DNA from: Clostridium sp. 1001271st1 H5
GTDB taxonomy: Bacteria; Bacillota; Clostridia; Lachnospirales; Lachnospiraceae
Reading direction: 5' to 3'
NCBI RefSeq assembly: GCF_005845215.1
Contig: NZ_SPHO01000001.1
Location: 233,146 to 297,145, forward strand
Length of the DNA: 64,000 bases
Shown here one piece after another: positions 25,757-34,000 of the stretch. Made by a program: the position numbers and the translations under genes. The notes beneath the pieces were generated by a model. The model was not told the DNA's origin, did not search any database, and saw only the letters and a program-made list of their open reading frames with translations. Position 1 is the first letter of the stretch; every line of letters begins with the position of its first letter.

Positions 25757-27150
25757 TGGACAGAAATCGGATAAATCAGGAATATACAGATGAAATAAAG
25801 GCCATGTTTCCGCCTGAGAGAGTGCTGGCCGGAGAAGAAATCAGTGAGGATTACGGGCACGATGAGTTGGGGGATGTATTTTCAATGCCTGAGATTCTGG
25901 TAAAAGTTATGAGCACTGAGGAAATATCCAAAATCATGAGATATGCTTCTGGCCATGATATTCCGGTGGTAGTGAGAGGCGCGGGCACTGGTTTGGTTGG
26001 AGGAGCAGTGGCTGCACAGGGCGGCATCATGATTGAAACCACGGGAATGAATCATATATTGGAGCTGGACCGTGAGAATTTGACTGTTACAGTTGAACCT
26101 GGCGTCCTTTTAATGGACCTGGCATCCTATGTGGAAGAACAGGGGCTGTTCTATCCGCCGGATCCGGGAGAAAAGTCGGCAACCATCGGCGGCAATATCA
26201 GCACCAATGCAGGCGGAATGCGTGCAGTAAAGTACGGAGTGACAAGGGATTATGTGAGAGGGTTAACCGTGGTTACGGCACAGGGCAATGTTCTGGAACT
26301 GGGCGGCAAGGTGGTTAAAAACAGTTCCGGCTATAGTCTGATGAATTTGATTATCGGTTCAGAGGGAACATTGGGAATTATCACAAAGGCAGTTTTAAAA
26401 CTTCTTCCGCTTCCGCAAAAAACAGTCAGCCTGCTGATTCCATTTCATTCTATTTCAGATGCAATTGAAATTGTACCTAAAATCATAGAGTCCCAGGTCC
26501 AGGCAGTGGCCATTGAATTTATGGAAAAAGCAACCATTCTTTTTGCAGAGGATTATCTGGGAAAGAAATTTCCCGATACGTCCAGTGACGCTTATATCTT
26601 ACTGACATTTGACGGAAACAGCCGGGAAGAGGTGGAGCAAAATTACAGCCGGGCCGCTGATTTGTGTCTTGATAACGGTGCAAAGGATGTGTTCCTGGTG
26701 GACACCGATGAGAGAAAACAGAGTGTATGGTCTGCAAGAGGCGCTTTTCTGGAGGCGATTAAGGCATCTACCACGGAGATGGATGAATGCGATGTGGTGG
26801 TGCCCAGAAGCCATGTGGCAGGTTTTATCAAGTTTACCCATCAAACCGCCGCGGAATTAGAGATGCGCATTCCCAGCTTTGGACATGCTGGAGACGGCAA
26901 TCTCCATGTCTATCTTTGCAGGGACCAGATGGACCAGGATACGTGGAGGGATAAAAAGCAGAAAGCCTTTGAACGGATGTACAAAAAATCGGAAGAATAT
27001 GGCGGTCTTGTGTCCGGGGAGCACGGAATTGGCTATGCAAAGAGGGAATACCTGAAGAATCAGCTGGGTGAGGACCAGCTGCAGCTGATGGCAGGAATCA
27101 AAGGCGTTTTTGACCCAAAGGGGATTTTGAATCCGGAGAAAATTGTATAA
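25753..27150 (+). CDS. FAD-linked D-lactate/glycolate dehydrogenase (GlcD/LctD type)
   Basis: A 465-residue flavoprotein of the GlcD/D-lactate dehydrogenase family. The FAD-binding PCMH domain spans about residues 35-215 ([35 protein letters not shown] split over two strands), and the C-terminal oxidase cap contains [10 protein letters not shown] and SGEHGIG. The gene order EtfB-EtfA-GlcD matches electron-confurcating lactate dehydrogenase, in which lactate oxidation by NAD is driven by reduced ferredoxin. Substrate could be D-lactate, glycolate or a sugar-derived 2-hydroxy acid. It is the last gene before a terminator at 27186. Confidence 0.9.
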   Translation: MMDRNRINQEYTDEIKAMFPPERVLAGEEISEDYGHDELGDVFSMPEILVKVMSTEEISKIMRYASGHDIPVVVRGAGTGLVGGAVAAQGGIMIETTGMNHILELDRENLTVTVEPGVLLMDLASYVEEQGLFYPPDPGEKSATIGGNISTNAGGMRAVKYGVTRDYVRGLTVVTAQGNVLELGGKVVKNSSGYSLMNLIIGSEGTLGIITKAVLKLLPLPQKTVSLLIPFHSISDAIEIVPKIIESQVQAVAIEFMEKATILFAEDYLGKKFPDTSSDAYILLTFDGNSREEVEQNYSRAADLCLDNGAKDVFLVDTDERKQSVWSARGAFLEAIKASTTEMDECDVVVPRSHVAGFIKFTHQTAAELEMRIPSFGHAGDGNLHVYLCRDQMDQDTWRDKKQKAFERMYKKSEEYGGLVSGEHGIGYAKREYLKNQLGEDQLQLMAGIKGVFDPKGILNPEKIV

Positions 27151-27185
27151 ATATAATCTGAAGTGAATGAAAATAATCTGATGAG

Positions 27186-27214
27186 AAGGTCCGGGTCTTG
27201 TACCGGGCCTTTTA
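27186..27214 (+). terminator. Terminator of the catabolic operon
   Basis: AAGGTCCGG (27186-27194) pairs with CCGGGCCTT (27203-27211), one G-U pair, followed by TTT. It lies 35 bases after the dehydrogenase stop. Confidence 0.7.
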
Positions 27215-27282
27215 CGTAAGAGAAACATGCAGATGGAGTGAAACTGGTCTGGAAGCTGGAGAAACGAAGGGCAGGGGTACAT

Positions 27283-28611
27283 ATGAAGAGATATGGAGAA
27301 GCTGAGCCGGGTTTTGAAAGGGCTGCCTTTGAGCGCCTGTTGTCGGAGGTGGAAATACCAAGGTTTGCAGAAGTTGAATACAGGGTTGGGTGTCCTGTTC
27401 TGGAACAGGTGGAAGAGTCGGTGCGGACCGCGCTTCGGAGGAGCACGGCATTCGGAACCATAAAGGCAGGACAGACCGTGGCGATAACGGCCGGAAGCCG
27501 GGAAATTGCTCATATCGTGGAAATCCTACGCACTGTTTCGGAGGAGATAAAACGTTTAGGCGCTATCCCTTATCTGGTACCGGCAATGGGCAGCCACGGG
27601 GGTGCGGATGCGGATGGTCAGAAGGCGATATTGGAAGGGTATGGTATTACGGAGGAATCCACAGGAGCAGAATTGCGCTCGTCCATGGAGGTGGTATGTC
27701 TGGGAAAAACAGAAGATGGCTTTGATGTGTGGCTGGATGCCTGTGCCATGGAGGCTGATTATATCATACCGGTGGGGCGGATAAAGGCCCATACGGATTT
27801 TCGCGGTGCGGTGGAGAGCGGAATTGTAAAAATGATGGTAATTGGGCTGGGAAAACAAAAGGGGGCATCCATCTGCCATAAAATGGGATTTGACCGCATG
27901 GGACAGAATCTAATCCGGTTTGCAGAGGTGATTTTAAGGAAAGCGCCAATCCTTTTGGGACTTGGCATTGTGGAAAATGCCCGCCATGAGACTGCCTATA
28001 TTGAGGCTGTTCCTGCGGGCCGGATTTTAAAGCGGGAGCCGGAATTGCTGAACTATGCCAAGTCATTGATGGTCCGTATTCCGTTTGACAAGATTGACGT
28101 GCTGGTAGTCAGCCGGATGGGAAAGGAAATCAGCGGAGCCGGAATGGACCCGAATGTGACCGGAAGGTCGGGCACTCTGGCAGCGGATGTGCCTCATGCC
28201 GAAAAGATAGCTGTTTTGGATATCACAGAAAAGTCGGCAGGAAATTCGGCAGGAATGGGAAATGCAGATGTAATAACAAAACGTTTGTATGATAAAATAG
28301 ACAGGTTCCCTGTATATGTAAATGCCATAACATGCCGTGATACGGCCGGTGCAAAAACACCTGTTGTCATGCCCACCGATAATTTAGCCCTGCGTTTCTG
28401 CCTGCACACATGCGTAAGGCGCGATGCCGCCCAAAACGGCCGGATTGTATGGCTGAGAGACACGGCTGACTTAAGCCGTTTTTGGATATCGGAACCATTG
28501 CTGTTGGAGGCGGCAAAAGATGAGAGGCTGACTGTGACAGGAGAACCGGGGAAAGTGACGTTTGAGGATACAATGTGCAGCTGTACCAAGGAATCATTCA
28601 TATATCCGTAA
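27283..28611 (+). CDS. LarA-family (lactate racemase N-terminal domain) protein, C terminus possibly altered
   Basis: A 442-residue protein with the LarA N-terminal-domain pattern: SREIAHIVEILRTV, then PAMGSHGGADADGQ, then PVGRIKAHTDFRG and GIVKMMVIGLGKQKGA. Lys and His residues in the last block correspond to positions that hold the nickel-pincer cofactor in LarA, but many family members are not lactate racemases. Its place right after a lactate-type dehydrogenase suggests a racemase or epimerase supplying the D form. The last residues (TMCSCTKESFIYP) do not look like family ends and lie at the border with a transporter remnant, so the C terminus may have been replaced by a deletion. Start ATG 27283 follows GCAGGGG. 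Confidence 0.75.
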   Translation: MKRYGEAEPGFERAAFERLLSEVEIPRFAEVEYRVGCPVLEQVEESVRTALRRSTAFGTIKAGQTVAITAGSREIAHIVEILRTVSEEIKRLGAIPYLVPAMGSHGGADADGQKAILEGYGITEESTGAELRSSMEVVCLGKTEDGFDVWLDACAMEADYIIPVGRIKAHTDFRGAVESGIVKMMVIGLGKQKGASICHKMGFDRMGQNLIRFAEVILRKAPILLGLGIVENARHETAYIEAVPAGRILKREPELLNYAKSLMVRIPFDKIDVLVVSRMGKEISGAGMDPNVTGRSGTLAADVPHAEKIAVLDITEKSAGNSAGMGNADVITKRLYDKIDRFPVYVNAITCRDTAGAKTPVVMPTDNLALRFCLHTCVRRDAAQNGRIVWLRDTADLSRFWISEPLLLEAAKDERLTVTGEPGKVTFEDTMCSCTKESFIYP

Positions 28612-29250
28612 GAATATCGTCAGCTGCCGTGGTGACCGGGGCAGCCCTTAATGTTGTGCTGGACCCTGTTTTCATGTTTGACTGGGGGCTGGGGATGGGA
28701 GTGGAGGGCGCTTCCCTTGCCACAACCGTTTCACAGTTTGTCACATGTTTCATCCTTGAATGGTTCTACATAAGCGGACGCTCCATCATAAAAATAAAAA
28801 GGGAGTACTTTAGGCCGAAGTGGGAACTGGTTAAAACCGTCACACTCATTGGAATCCCTACGGCTGTCATACAGATTTGTCTTGCGGTTGCCACATCCCT
28901 TACCAATATAGCGGCAAAGCCCATGGCAGACGCAGACCTTATTATTGCCGCATACGGCGTGGTGCAGCGCCTGGTGCTGATTGGCTGCTATGTGGTTATG
29001 GGGTTCATGCAGGGATACCAGCCGGTGGCCTCCTACTCCTTTGGCGCCAATAAGGAAGAACGGTTCCATGAGTCAGTCCGTTTTGCACTGCGGACATCCC
29101 TGATTCTCACCGTTCTGGTGACAGGAATCTATATACTTATGGCCAGGCCGCTCATTATGCTGTTTAACGGGAATCCGGCAGTCATTGATTATGGAGTCAG
29201 GCTTTTGATTTCACAGGTGGCTCTTTATCCGGCTTTTGGTTTGTGCTATA
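28575..29250 (+). pseudogene. MATE-family efflux transporter remnant (N-terminal third and C terminus missing)
   Basis: The frame shows MATE sequence from AAVVTGAALNVVLDPVFMFDWGLG through QVALYPAFGLCY (about 210 residues), with typical middle and second-half helices. The first roughly 200 residues normally preceding the LNVVLDP motif are absent; the frame instead runs back into the 3' end of the LarA-like gene. After FGLCY the homology ends abruptly, and the reading frame runs antisense-like to a stop at 29441. No ribosome-binding site precedes the possible start at 28575. This is a deletion remnant, not a working transporter. Confidence 0.8.
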
Positions 29251-29499
29251 ATCATGAGCCAGTGGTATTTTGGACATGTGAGTCTCATGTACATAAAAAG
29301 CCTGAAGGGGGACTGGTTTTACCGCATGCTGTTTCCTGTATTGATTTTGGCAGGAAGCCTGAGCACGGCAGGAATCGTGTGGTCCATCCAGGACTGCATG
29401 CTGGGGCTTTTAATCATTCCCAATGTGCTGGCCCTTTTTAAGCTGTCGCCGGTGGTCATGAGGCTGACCAGGGAATTTTTTAGGGAGAATCATAGGTAA
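29251..29499 (+). pseudogene. C-terminal fragment of an AGCS-type sodium:alanine symporter
   Basis: In a different frame from the MATE remnant, MSQWYFGHVSLMYIK is followed by a helix (LFPVLILAGSLSTAGIVW) and by QDCMLGLLIIPNVLALFKLS, which resembles the last helices of AGCS (sodium:alanine) symporters. Only the last 80 or so residues remain. It lies just before the dsdA remnant, so the lost gene may have imported D-serine or another amino acid for that enzyme. The family assignment rests on a short segment and is moderately sure. Confidence 0.6.
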
Positions 29500-29551
29500 C
29501 GGGGCACATATACACTTTATATACATTTACGAACAGGAAGGAAATGATATC

Positions 29552-30645
29552 ATGGATTCAAAAATAGAGGCGTACATCAGCCGGATACCTGCATCGGCGG
29601 AGGCTGCCGCCGGAAAAGAGGTGCTGTGGATAAATGACAGGGAGTGCCTGGAGAGCGGACAGAGAGAAAAGAAAGTATCCGGAGAGCAGATTGAAGACGC
29701 GGCAGTAAGGCTGGCCCGCTTTGCACCTTATCTGGCGGAGGTTTTCCCTGAGACTGCCAGCCGGAATGGCATGATAGAATCGGAGCTTCGGGAAATCCGG
29801 GCCATGAGACAGGAACTGAACCAGAAGCGGGGAGCGGGAATCTCCGGAAGGCTGTTTTTAAAAATGGACAGCCACCTTCCCATATCCGGCTCCATAAAAG
29901 CCAGGGGAGGTATCTACGAGGTGTTAAAACATGCGGAGGACCTGGCTTTCGAGGCAGGGCTTCTCACGGAAAAGGAGGATTACCGGAAACTGGCTTCCTG
30001 TGAAATGAAGGAGTTTTTTGCACGGTATAAGGTTCAGGTGGGGTCTACCGGCAACCTGGGGCTCAGCATCGGCATCATGAGTGCCAAACTGGGTTTTCAG
30101 GTAATTGTGCACATGTCGGCAGACGCCAAACAGTGGAAAAAGGATTTGCTGAGAAGCAAGGGAGTCACGGTTGTGGAGTATGAATCCGACTACTGCGCGG
30201 CTGTGGAAGAGGGAAGAAAGCGTTCCGGCCAGGACCCCATGAGCTATTTTGTGGACGATGAGAATTCCGTCAACCTGTTTCTGGGCTATGCAGTCGCAGG
30301 AGAGCGCCTGAAAAGCCAGCTGGAGGAACAGGAAATCCAGGCATGCTGTATGCTGGTGGGAATGGCCACAGGCGAGCATGACAGGGTCAGTGTCAGGAAT
30401 TTGAGGACAGAAAACTGTATGAGCTGATGCGCGCGCTTATGAGAACCGAGAATATATTCATAGAACCGTCTGCATGCGCCTCCTTTGCAGCATTCCTGCA
30501 TCCGGATGAGATGGAAGGATACGTCAGGAAAAAGGGACTCTGTGACTGCTTGGGACAGGCCACCCATATAGCCTGGGCAACAGGCGGCAGCATGGTTCCC
30601 CAGGACATGGTGGAAGAGTATCTGAATACATGGATACAGGCTTAA
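29552..30645 (+). pseudogene. dsdA: D-serine ammonia-lyase (dsdA) pseudogene with internal deletions
   Basis: The N-terminal part is an intact-looking PLP enzyme: [22 protein letters not shown] contains the Schiff-base Lys (SGSIKARGG), and [12 protein letters not shown] and [14 protein letters not shown] follow as in DsdA. Near 30340 the sequence jumps from QLEEQEIQ to [12 protein letters not shown], so about 40-45 residues including the glycine-rich phosphate loop are missing. Near 30396-30402 a second jump joins GEHDRVSVR to [12 protein letters not shown] in a different frame, with loss of another 40-50 residues. The C-terminal end (RTENIFIEPSACASFAAF to NTWIQA) is intact up to 30645. Without the phosphate loop and with a frameshift it cannot be active. 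GGAAGG precedes the ATG at 29552. Confidence 0.88.
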
Positions 30646-30665
30646 TGGGGCTGACATGGACAAAA

Positions 30666-30698
30666 CAGGGCGGATGGCCGAGCGGTCATCCGCCCCTG
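30666..30698 (-). terminator. Terminator-like hairpin between dsdA remnant and VOC gene
   Basis: A long GC-rich stem (CAGGGCGGATG-CC with GG-CATCCGCCCCTG) lies between convergent genes. On the minus strand it is followed by GTTTTG, so it most likely ends the VOC transcript. Confidence 0.55.
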
Positions 30699-30729
30699 CT
30701 TTCCTGGAATGAATCTGAAGGGGGGCGTA

Positions 30730-31155
30730 TTATGCCACCAATTCAATCACATTTCCTTCCGGGTCAAAGACGCTGCTGCTGTAATAATCCATGCCGTAAA
30801 ACCCAGGCTCACATATTACTTCGTGGCCTTCCAGTATCAGCTGGCCGGTGAGTTCGTTGACACGTTTCCTGCTTCCTACCCTGAAGGTGAGCCTCACCGC
30901 ATAAGAAGGCCGGGTTTCCGGAAAGGATGGCATGACGGATGGAACGGCGGGCGATACAGCGGATGGGACTCCCAATGAGCCGTGCTGTTCCGGTATGAGT
31001 TTGATTTTTATTCCTCCATCAAAAGACAGGCTGTATACGGGCCTGTCAAAGGGACGTACATCATCCACGACCGCTCCTAAATATTTCACATAAAAATCTT
31101 TCATTATCTCCGGTTCCATGGTATGAATGGTAATATAAGCCAATTTCATTTCCAT
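30730..31155 (-). CDS. VOC-family (glyoxalase/bleomycin-resistance fold) protein
   Basis: A 141-residue protein with paired beta-alpha-beta-beta-beta modules: MKLAYITIHTMEPEIMKDFY at the start and DYYSSSVFDPEGNVIELVA at the end, where His and Glu are usual metal ligands. Between the halves lies a Pro/Ser/Val-rich insertion (PSAVSPAVPSVMPSFPE) that normal members lack. ATG 31155 is preceded by AGGAG five bases upstream. Function may be a glyoxalase-type lyase or a binding protein; not determinable. It is divergent from the AraC-type gene. Confidence 0.82.
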   Translation of the reverse strand: MEMKLAYITIHTMEPEIMKDFYVKYLGAVVDDVRPFDRPVYSLSFDGGIKIKLIPEQHGSLGVPSAVSPAVPSVMPSFPETRPSYAVRLTFRVGSRKRVNELTGQLILEGHEVICEPGFYGMDYYSSSVFDPEGNVIELVA

Positions 31156-31285
31156 CATCACTCCTTTGAACAAAATACCTTGCATATGTCCTTTTTTTCA
31201 TTATAATGGAATTATAGAGATATTTGTAATAAAATCACGGCTGAAAATAACAGAATCCTGTCTTTCCGGGAAAGGAGGTTTCGAC

Positions 31286-32194
31286 ATGCAGCTAAACTAT
31301 CTGGAGGTAAACGGTAACCTGGAGGAAGTTACCTGTCATGGCACGCCTGCTTTTCCAATGGAGGTGTACCTGGATGATTTGGATTTGTATCCAAACCGGG
31401 TCATACCCTGGCATTGGCATAAGGAATTGGAGCTGGTTTATGTGCTGAAGGGTGACATTGAGTTTCAGACAGGCGGCTGTTCCTATGTGCTCTGCGCCGG
31501 GCAGGGCGGGCTCCTGCCGCCTAATATGCTGCACATGGTCACGCCCTATCACCAGCAGCGCGGCAGCGTTTACTGCGCCGTGCTGGCTGACCCTTATCTG
31601 CTCCACGGCCTTTCCGGGGGACTGGTGGAAACGCAGTATGTTTCCCTTATTACAGAAACAGAGAGGGATTTCTTTCTGTTTGACAATACCTGTCCATGGC
31701 ATGGGGATGCATTGTCCTGCATCCATGACATGTATCAGTGTGACTGCAGGCGGCCCAGGGGATATCTGTGGCGCCTGCAGATTCTGCTGCAGAAGATGGG
31801 GCTTACGCTGTATGAGAATCTGGATTTAAGAAATAAGCGGCAGCCAGCTTTTTCCGATGTCCAGTACAGGCGGGTCCGTTCCTGCCTGGAATTCATTCAC
31901 CAGGAGTATGCCGGAAAAATCCGGCTGGAGGATATTGCAAAGGCAGCCAGTGTCAGCACCAGCGAATGCTGCCGGGATTTTAAGGAAATACTGGGGCAGT
32001 CCCCTGTGGATTATCTTATTTCCTACCGGGTACGCATGGGAGAGTATCTGCTGACCCATACGGACAAGAGTATCCTGGAAATTGCATTGGCAGCCGGGTT
32101 TTCCGGCAGCAGCCATTTTTCCAACACATTTTCCAGGTATATGGGGGACACGCCTCTTTATTACAGGAAAAGAGAACGTGGAATGGTTTATTGA
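31286..32194 (+). CDS. AraC-family transcriptional regulator with N-terminal cupin
   Basis: A 302-residue regulator. The cupin domain (PWHWHKELELVYVLKGDIEF, then LLPPNMLHMV) likely senses a small ligand, and the two helix-turn-helix motifs are in residues about 200-298 (IRLEDIAKAASVSTSECCRDF; SILEIALAAGFSGSSHFSNTF). AAAGGAGG lies seven bases before ATG 31286. It is divergent from the VOC gene, its likeliest target. Confidence 0.92.
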   Translation: MQLNYLEVNGNLEEVTCHGTPAFPMEVYLDDLDLYPNRVIPWHWHKELELVYVLKGDIEFQTGGCSYVLCAGQGGLLPPNMLHMVTPYHQQRGSVYCAVLADPYLLHGLSGGLVETQYVSLITETERDFFLFDNTCPWHGDALSCIHDMYQCDCRRPRGYLWRLQILLQKMGLTLYENLDLRNKRQPAFSDVQYRRVRSCLEFIHQEYAGKIRLEDIAKAASVSTSECCRDFKEILGQSPVDYLISYRVRMGEYLLTHTDKSILEIALAAGFSGSSHFSNTFSRYMGDTPLYYRKRERGMVY

Positions 32195-32266
32195 ACGGTA
32201 CCTGGTCAGGGAGGGAGAATCAGTTGCTGACGCAAGGGACAGGCTGAAGCGGGAGAAGGCCCGGTG

Positions 32267-32352
32267 GCCTCCGCACAGCCAGGTAAAAAGCCAGACCCGG
32301 AGGCCTCCGCACCGCCAGGTAAAAAGCCAGACCCGGAGGCCTCCGCACCGCC
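32267..32352. repeat. 36-bp tandem repeat between convergent genes
   Basis: Units 32267-32302 and 32303-32338 differ at one base, and a 14-base partial unit follows (32339-32352). Each unit boundary contains the 10-bp palindrome GGAGGCCTCC. The array lies between the AraC-type stop and the LysE-type stop and may work in transcription termination or simply be a minisatellite. Confidence 0.9.
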
Positions 32353-32363
32353 AAACATAAAAA

Positions 32364-32954
32364 TCAGGCGCCGGACAATACCAGGGTCACGGCACAATAC
32401 ACCAAAACCAGCGCCATAACCAGATTAAAGGGGCGGCAATACTGTTTCAGGAACCGCTGCAGAATGCTTCCTGCACCGGCCCAGGTCATGACTCCTGCCA
32501 TTCCAATGAACGTCATGCTGACAGCATGAAACAACAGGGAACCTAATCCCGCACCGGACGGAAGCACATAGCCTGTATAGATGGTAATGGCGTACAGGAT
32601 GATTTTGATATTTGTAAACTCCAGAAAAACGCCTTTCCAGAACGATATCCCGTGGTCTTCGGTTTCTGCGTATGTGCTGCGGGCAACATGTATGGCCAGC
32701 CAGACTATGTAGGCGGCCCCCACATACTTAAGGATTTTGGCCAGGGCCGGTACATACCTGGCCAGTTCATAACAGAACAGGGCGCAGAGGACCATTACGC
32801 ACAGAAAACCGGCTGCAATGCCCAGGAGAACATGTCTGCCTTTGCGCCATCCGTTCCGGCTCACCGCACAGAGGGCAACGATGTTATTGGGACCAGGGGT
32901 AAAGGCAGTGACCAGGGAGTAGGGCAGATAGGTCATAATGATTGAAAAATACAT
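32364..32954 (-). CDS. LysE/RhtB-family amino acid exporter
   Basis: A 196-residue membrane protein with about six helices and the family signature YSLVTAFTPGPNNIVAL near the N terminus, then GRHVLLGIAAGF. LysE/RhtB proteins export amino acids such as lysine, arginine, threonine or homoserine; substrate cannot be told. AGGAGG precedes the ATG at 32954. It is divergent from a LysR gene with an intervening palindrome, so substrate-induced expression via that regulator is likely. Confidence 0.9.
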   Translation of the reverse strand: MYFSIIMTYLPYSLVTAFTPGPNNIVALCAVSRNGWRKGRHVLLGIAAGFLCVMVLCALFCYELARYVPALAKILKYVGAAYIVWLAIHVARSTYAETEDHGISFWKGVFLEFTNIKIILYAITIYTGYVLPSGAGLGSLLFHAVSMTFIGMAGVMTWAGAGSILQRFLKQYCRPFNLVMALVLVYCAVTLVLSGA

Positions 32955-33023
32955 TGCTTATTTCCTCCTTTTTCGTTATAATACACGTAAATAATGATTC
33001 AATCAAATCAAAAGTTTTAGTGT

Positions 33024-33040
33024 AATACTTCAAAAGTATT
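33024..33040. promoter_or_regulatory. LysR-type operator between lysE-like and lysR-like genes
   Basis: AATACTT-CAA-AAGTATT is a perfect 7-bp inverted repeat and fits the T-N11-A pattern of LysR-type binding sites. It lies between the two divergent start codons, 36 bases before the regulator start. Confidence 0.65.
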
Positions 33041-33075
33041 TAAGTATACAGCGATACAAGGAAGAAGGAATTATT

Positions 33076-33981
33076 GTGGATTTAAAATACCTGAACACAT
33101 TCCGGACAATCATTGAAGAGGGGAGCTTTTCCAAAGCAGCTGACAAGCTGAATTATACCCAGTCCACCATTACGTTCCAGATTGGCCAGCTGGAACAGGA
33201 GCTGTCCTCCTGCCTCTTTGAAAAAATCGGCAGACGTATGGTCCTGACCAAGGCAGGAGAGCATCTGATTCCCTATGTGGACGAGGTGCTGGATTCAGTG
33301 AAAAAGCTGCACTGTTTTGAGCAGGATTTGGAGGCGTGCCGGGGAGAGCTTTTAGTGGGAGTGGGAGAAACGCTTCTGTGTTACAAGCTTCCGTCCATAT
33401 TAAAGGAATTTCACCGTCAGGCGCCCAAGGCCCGTCTTTTCATACGCTCCATGAACTGCTATGATATAAGGGATGAGCTTTTGAAGGGAACTCTGGATTT
33501 GGGGGTGTTTTATGAAACGGTAGGAGGCTTTGGCACAGGACTTTGCACCAGGTCCATGGGAGAATATCCTGTTGTTTTAGTTGCCTCGCCCCAGGTTAAA
33601 CAGTCCCATCCGGATTTTCTGACACCGGACCAGGAGATTCCTGTTCCATTTATCATCAATGAACCCAACTGCATTTTCCGCCAGATATTTGAATCGTATT
33701 TACGGGAGAAATCCATCCGCCTGGACCATACCATTGAGCTGTGGAGCATCCCTACCATTAAAAATCTGGTAAAAAGTGATGTGGGTATTTCCTTTCTGCC
33801 TGAATTTACGGTGAGGGAAGAACTGGAACGGGGAGAACTGGAGATAGTCAGGACAGATTTGGAGCGTCCGGTTCTCTCGGCAGTATGCGCATACCATAAG
33901 AACAAGTGGGTCAGTCCATTGATGCGGCTGTTCATGGATTTGTGTGAAGAAGTGAACTGTCATGAAAGGACAGGGGATTAG
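33076..33981 (+). CDS. LysR-family transcriptional regulator
   Basis: A 301-residue LysR-type regulator. The helix-turn-helix covers residues about 1-60 (FRTIIEEGSFSKAADKLNYTQSTIT), followed by the linker helix and the two-lobe effector domain (residues 90-295). The start is GTG at 33076 with GAAGGA upstream. It probably controls the divergent LysE-type exporter. Confidence 0.92.
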   Translation: MDLKYLNTFRTIIEEGSFSKAADKLNYTQSTITFQIGQLEQELSSCLFEKIGRRMVLTKAGEHLIPYVDEVLDSVKKLHCFEQDLEACRGELLVGVGETLLCYKLPSILKEFHRQAPKARLFIRSMNCYDIRDELLKGTLDLGVFYETVGGFGTGLCTRSMGEYPVVLVASPQVKQSHPDFLTPDQEIPVPFIINEPNCIFRQIFESYLREKSIRLDHTIELWSIPTIKNLVKSDVGISFLPEFTVREELERGELEIVRTDLERPVLSAVCAYHKNKWVSPLMRLFMDLCEEVNCHERTGD

Positions 33982-34000
33982 GCCTGAAATGGAGTAAAGA

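Noticed and set aside
28575..29441. Intact 288-residue transporter
   Set aside because: N-terminal MATE helices are missing, the last 60 residues are not MATE-like and no ribosome-binding site is present.
30666..30698. tRNA-like GC-rich segment (GGATGGCCGAGCGG)
   Set aside because: It resembles a tRNA D-arm at first sight but no anticodon or T-arm follows; it is a simple hairpin between convergent genes.
32267..32352. CRISPR array
   Set aside because: Units are directly tandem without unique spacers, and no cas genes are present.
32082..32360. Plus-strand frame covering the 36-bp repeats
   Set aside because: It starts inside the AraC-type gene in another frame, and its repetitive tail simply translates the tandem repeat.
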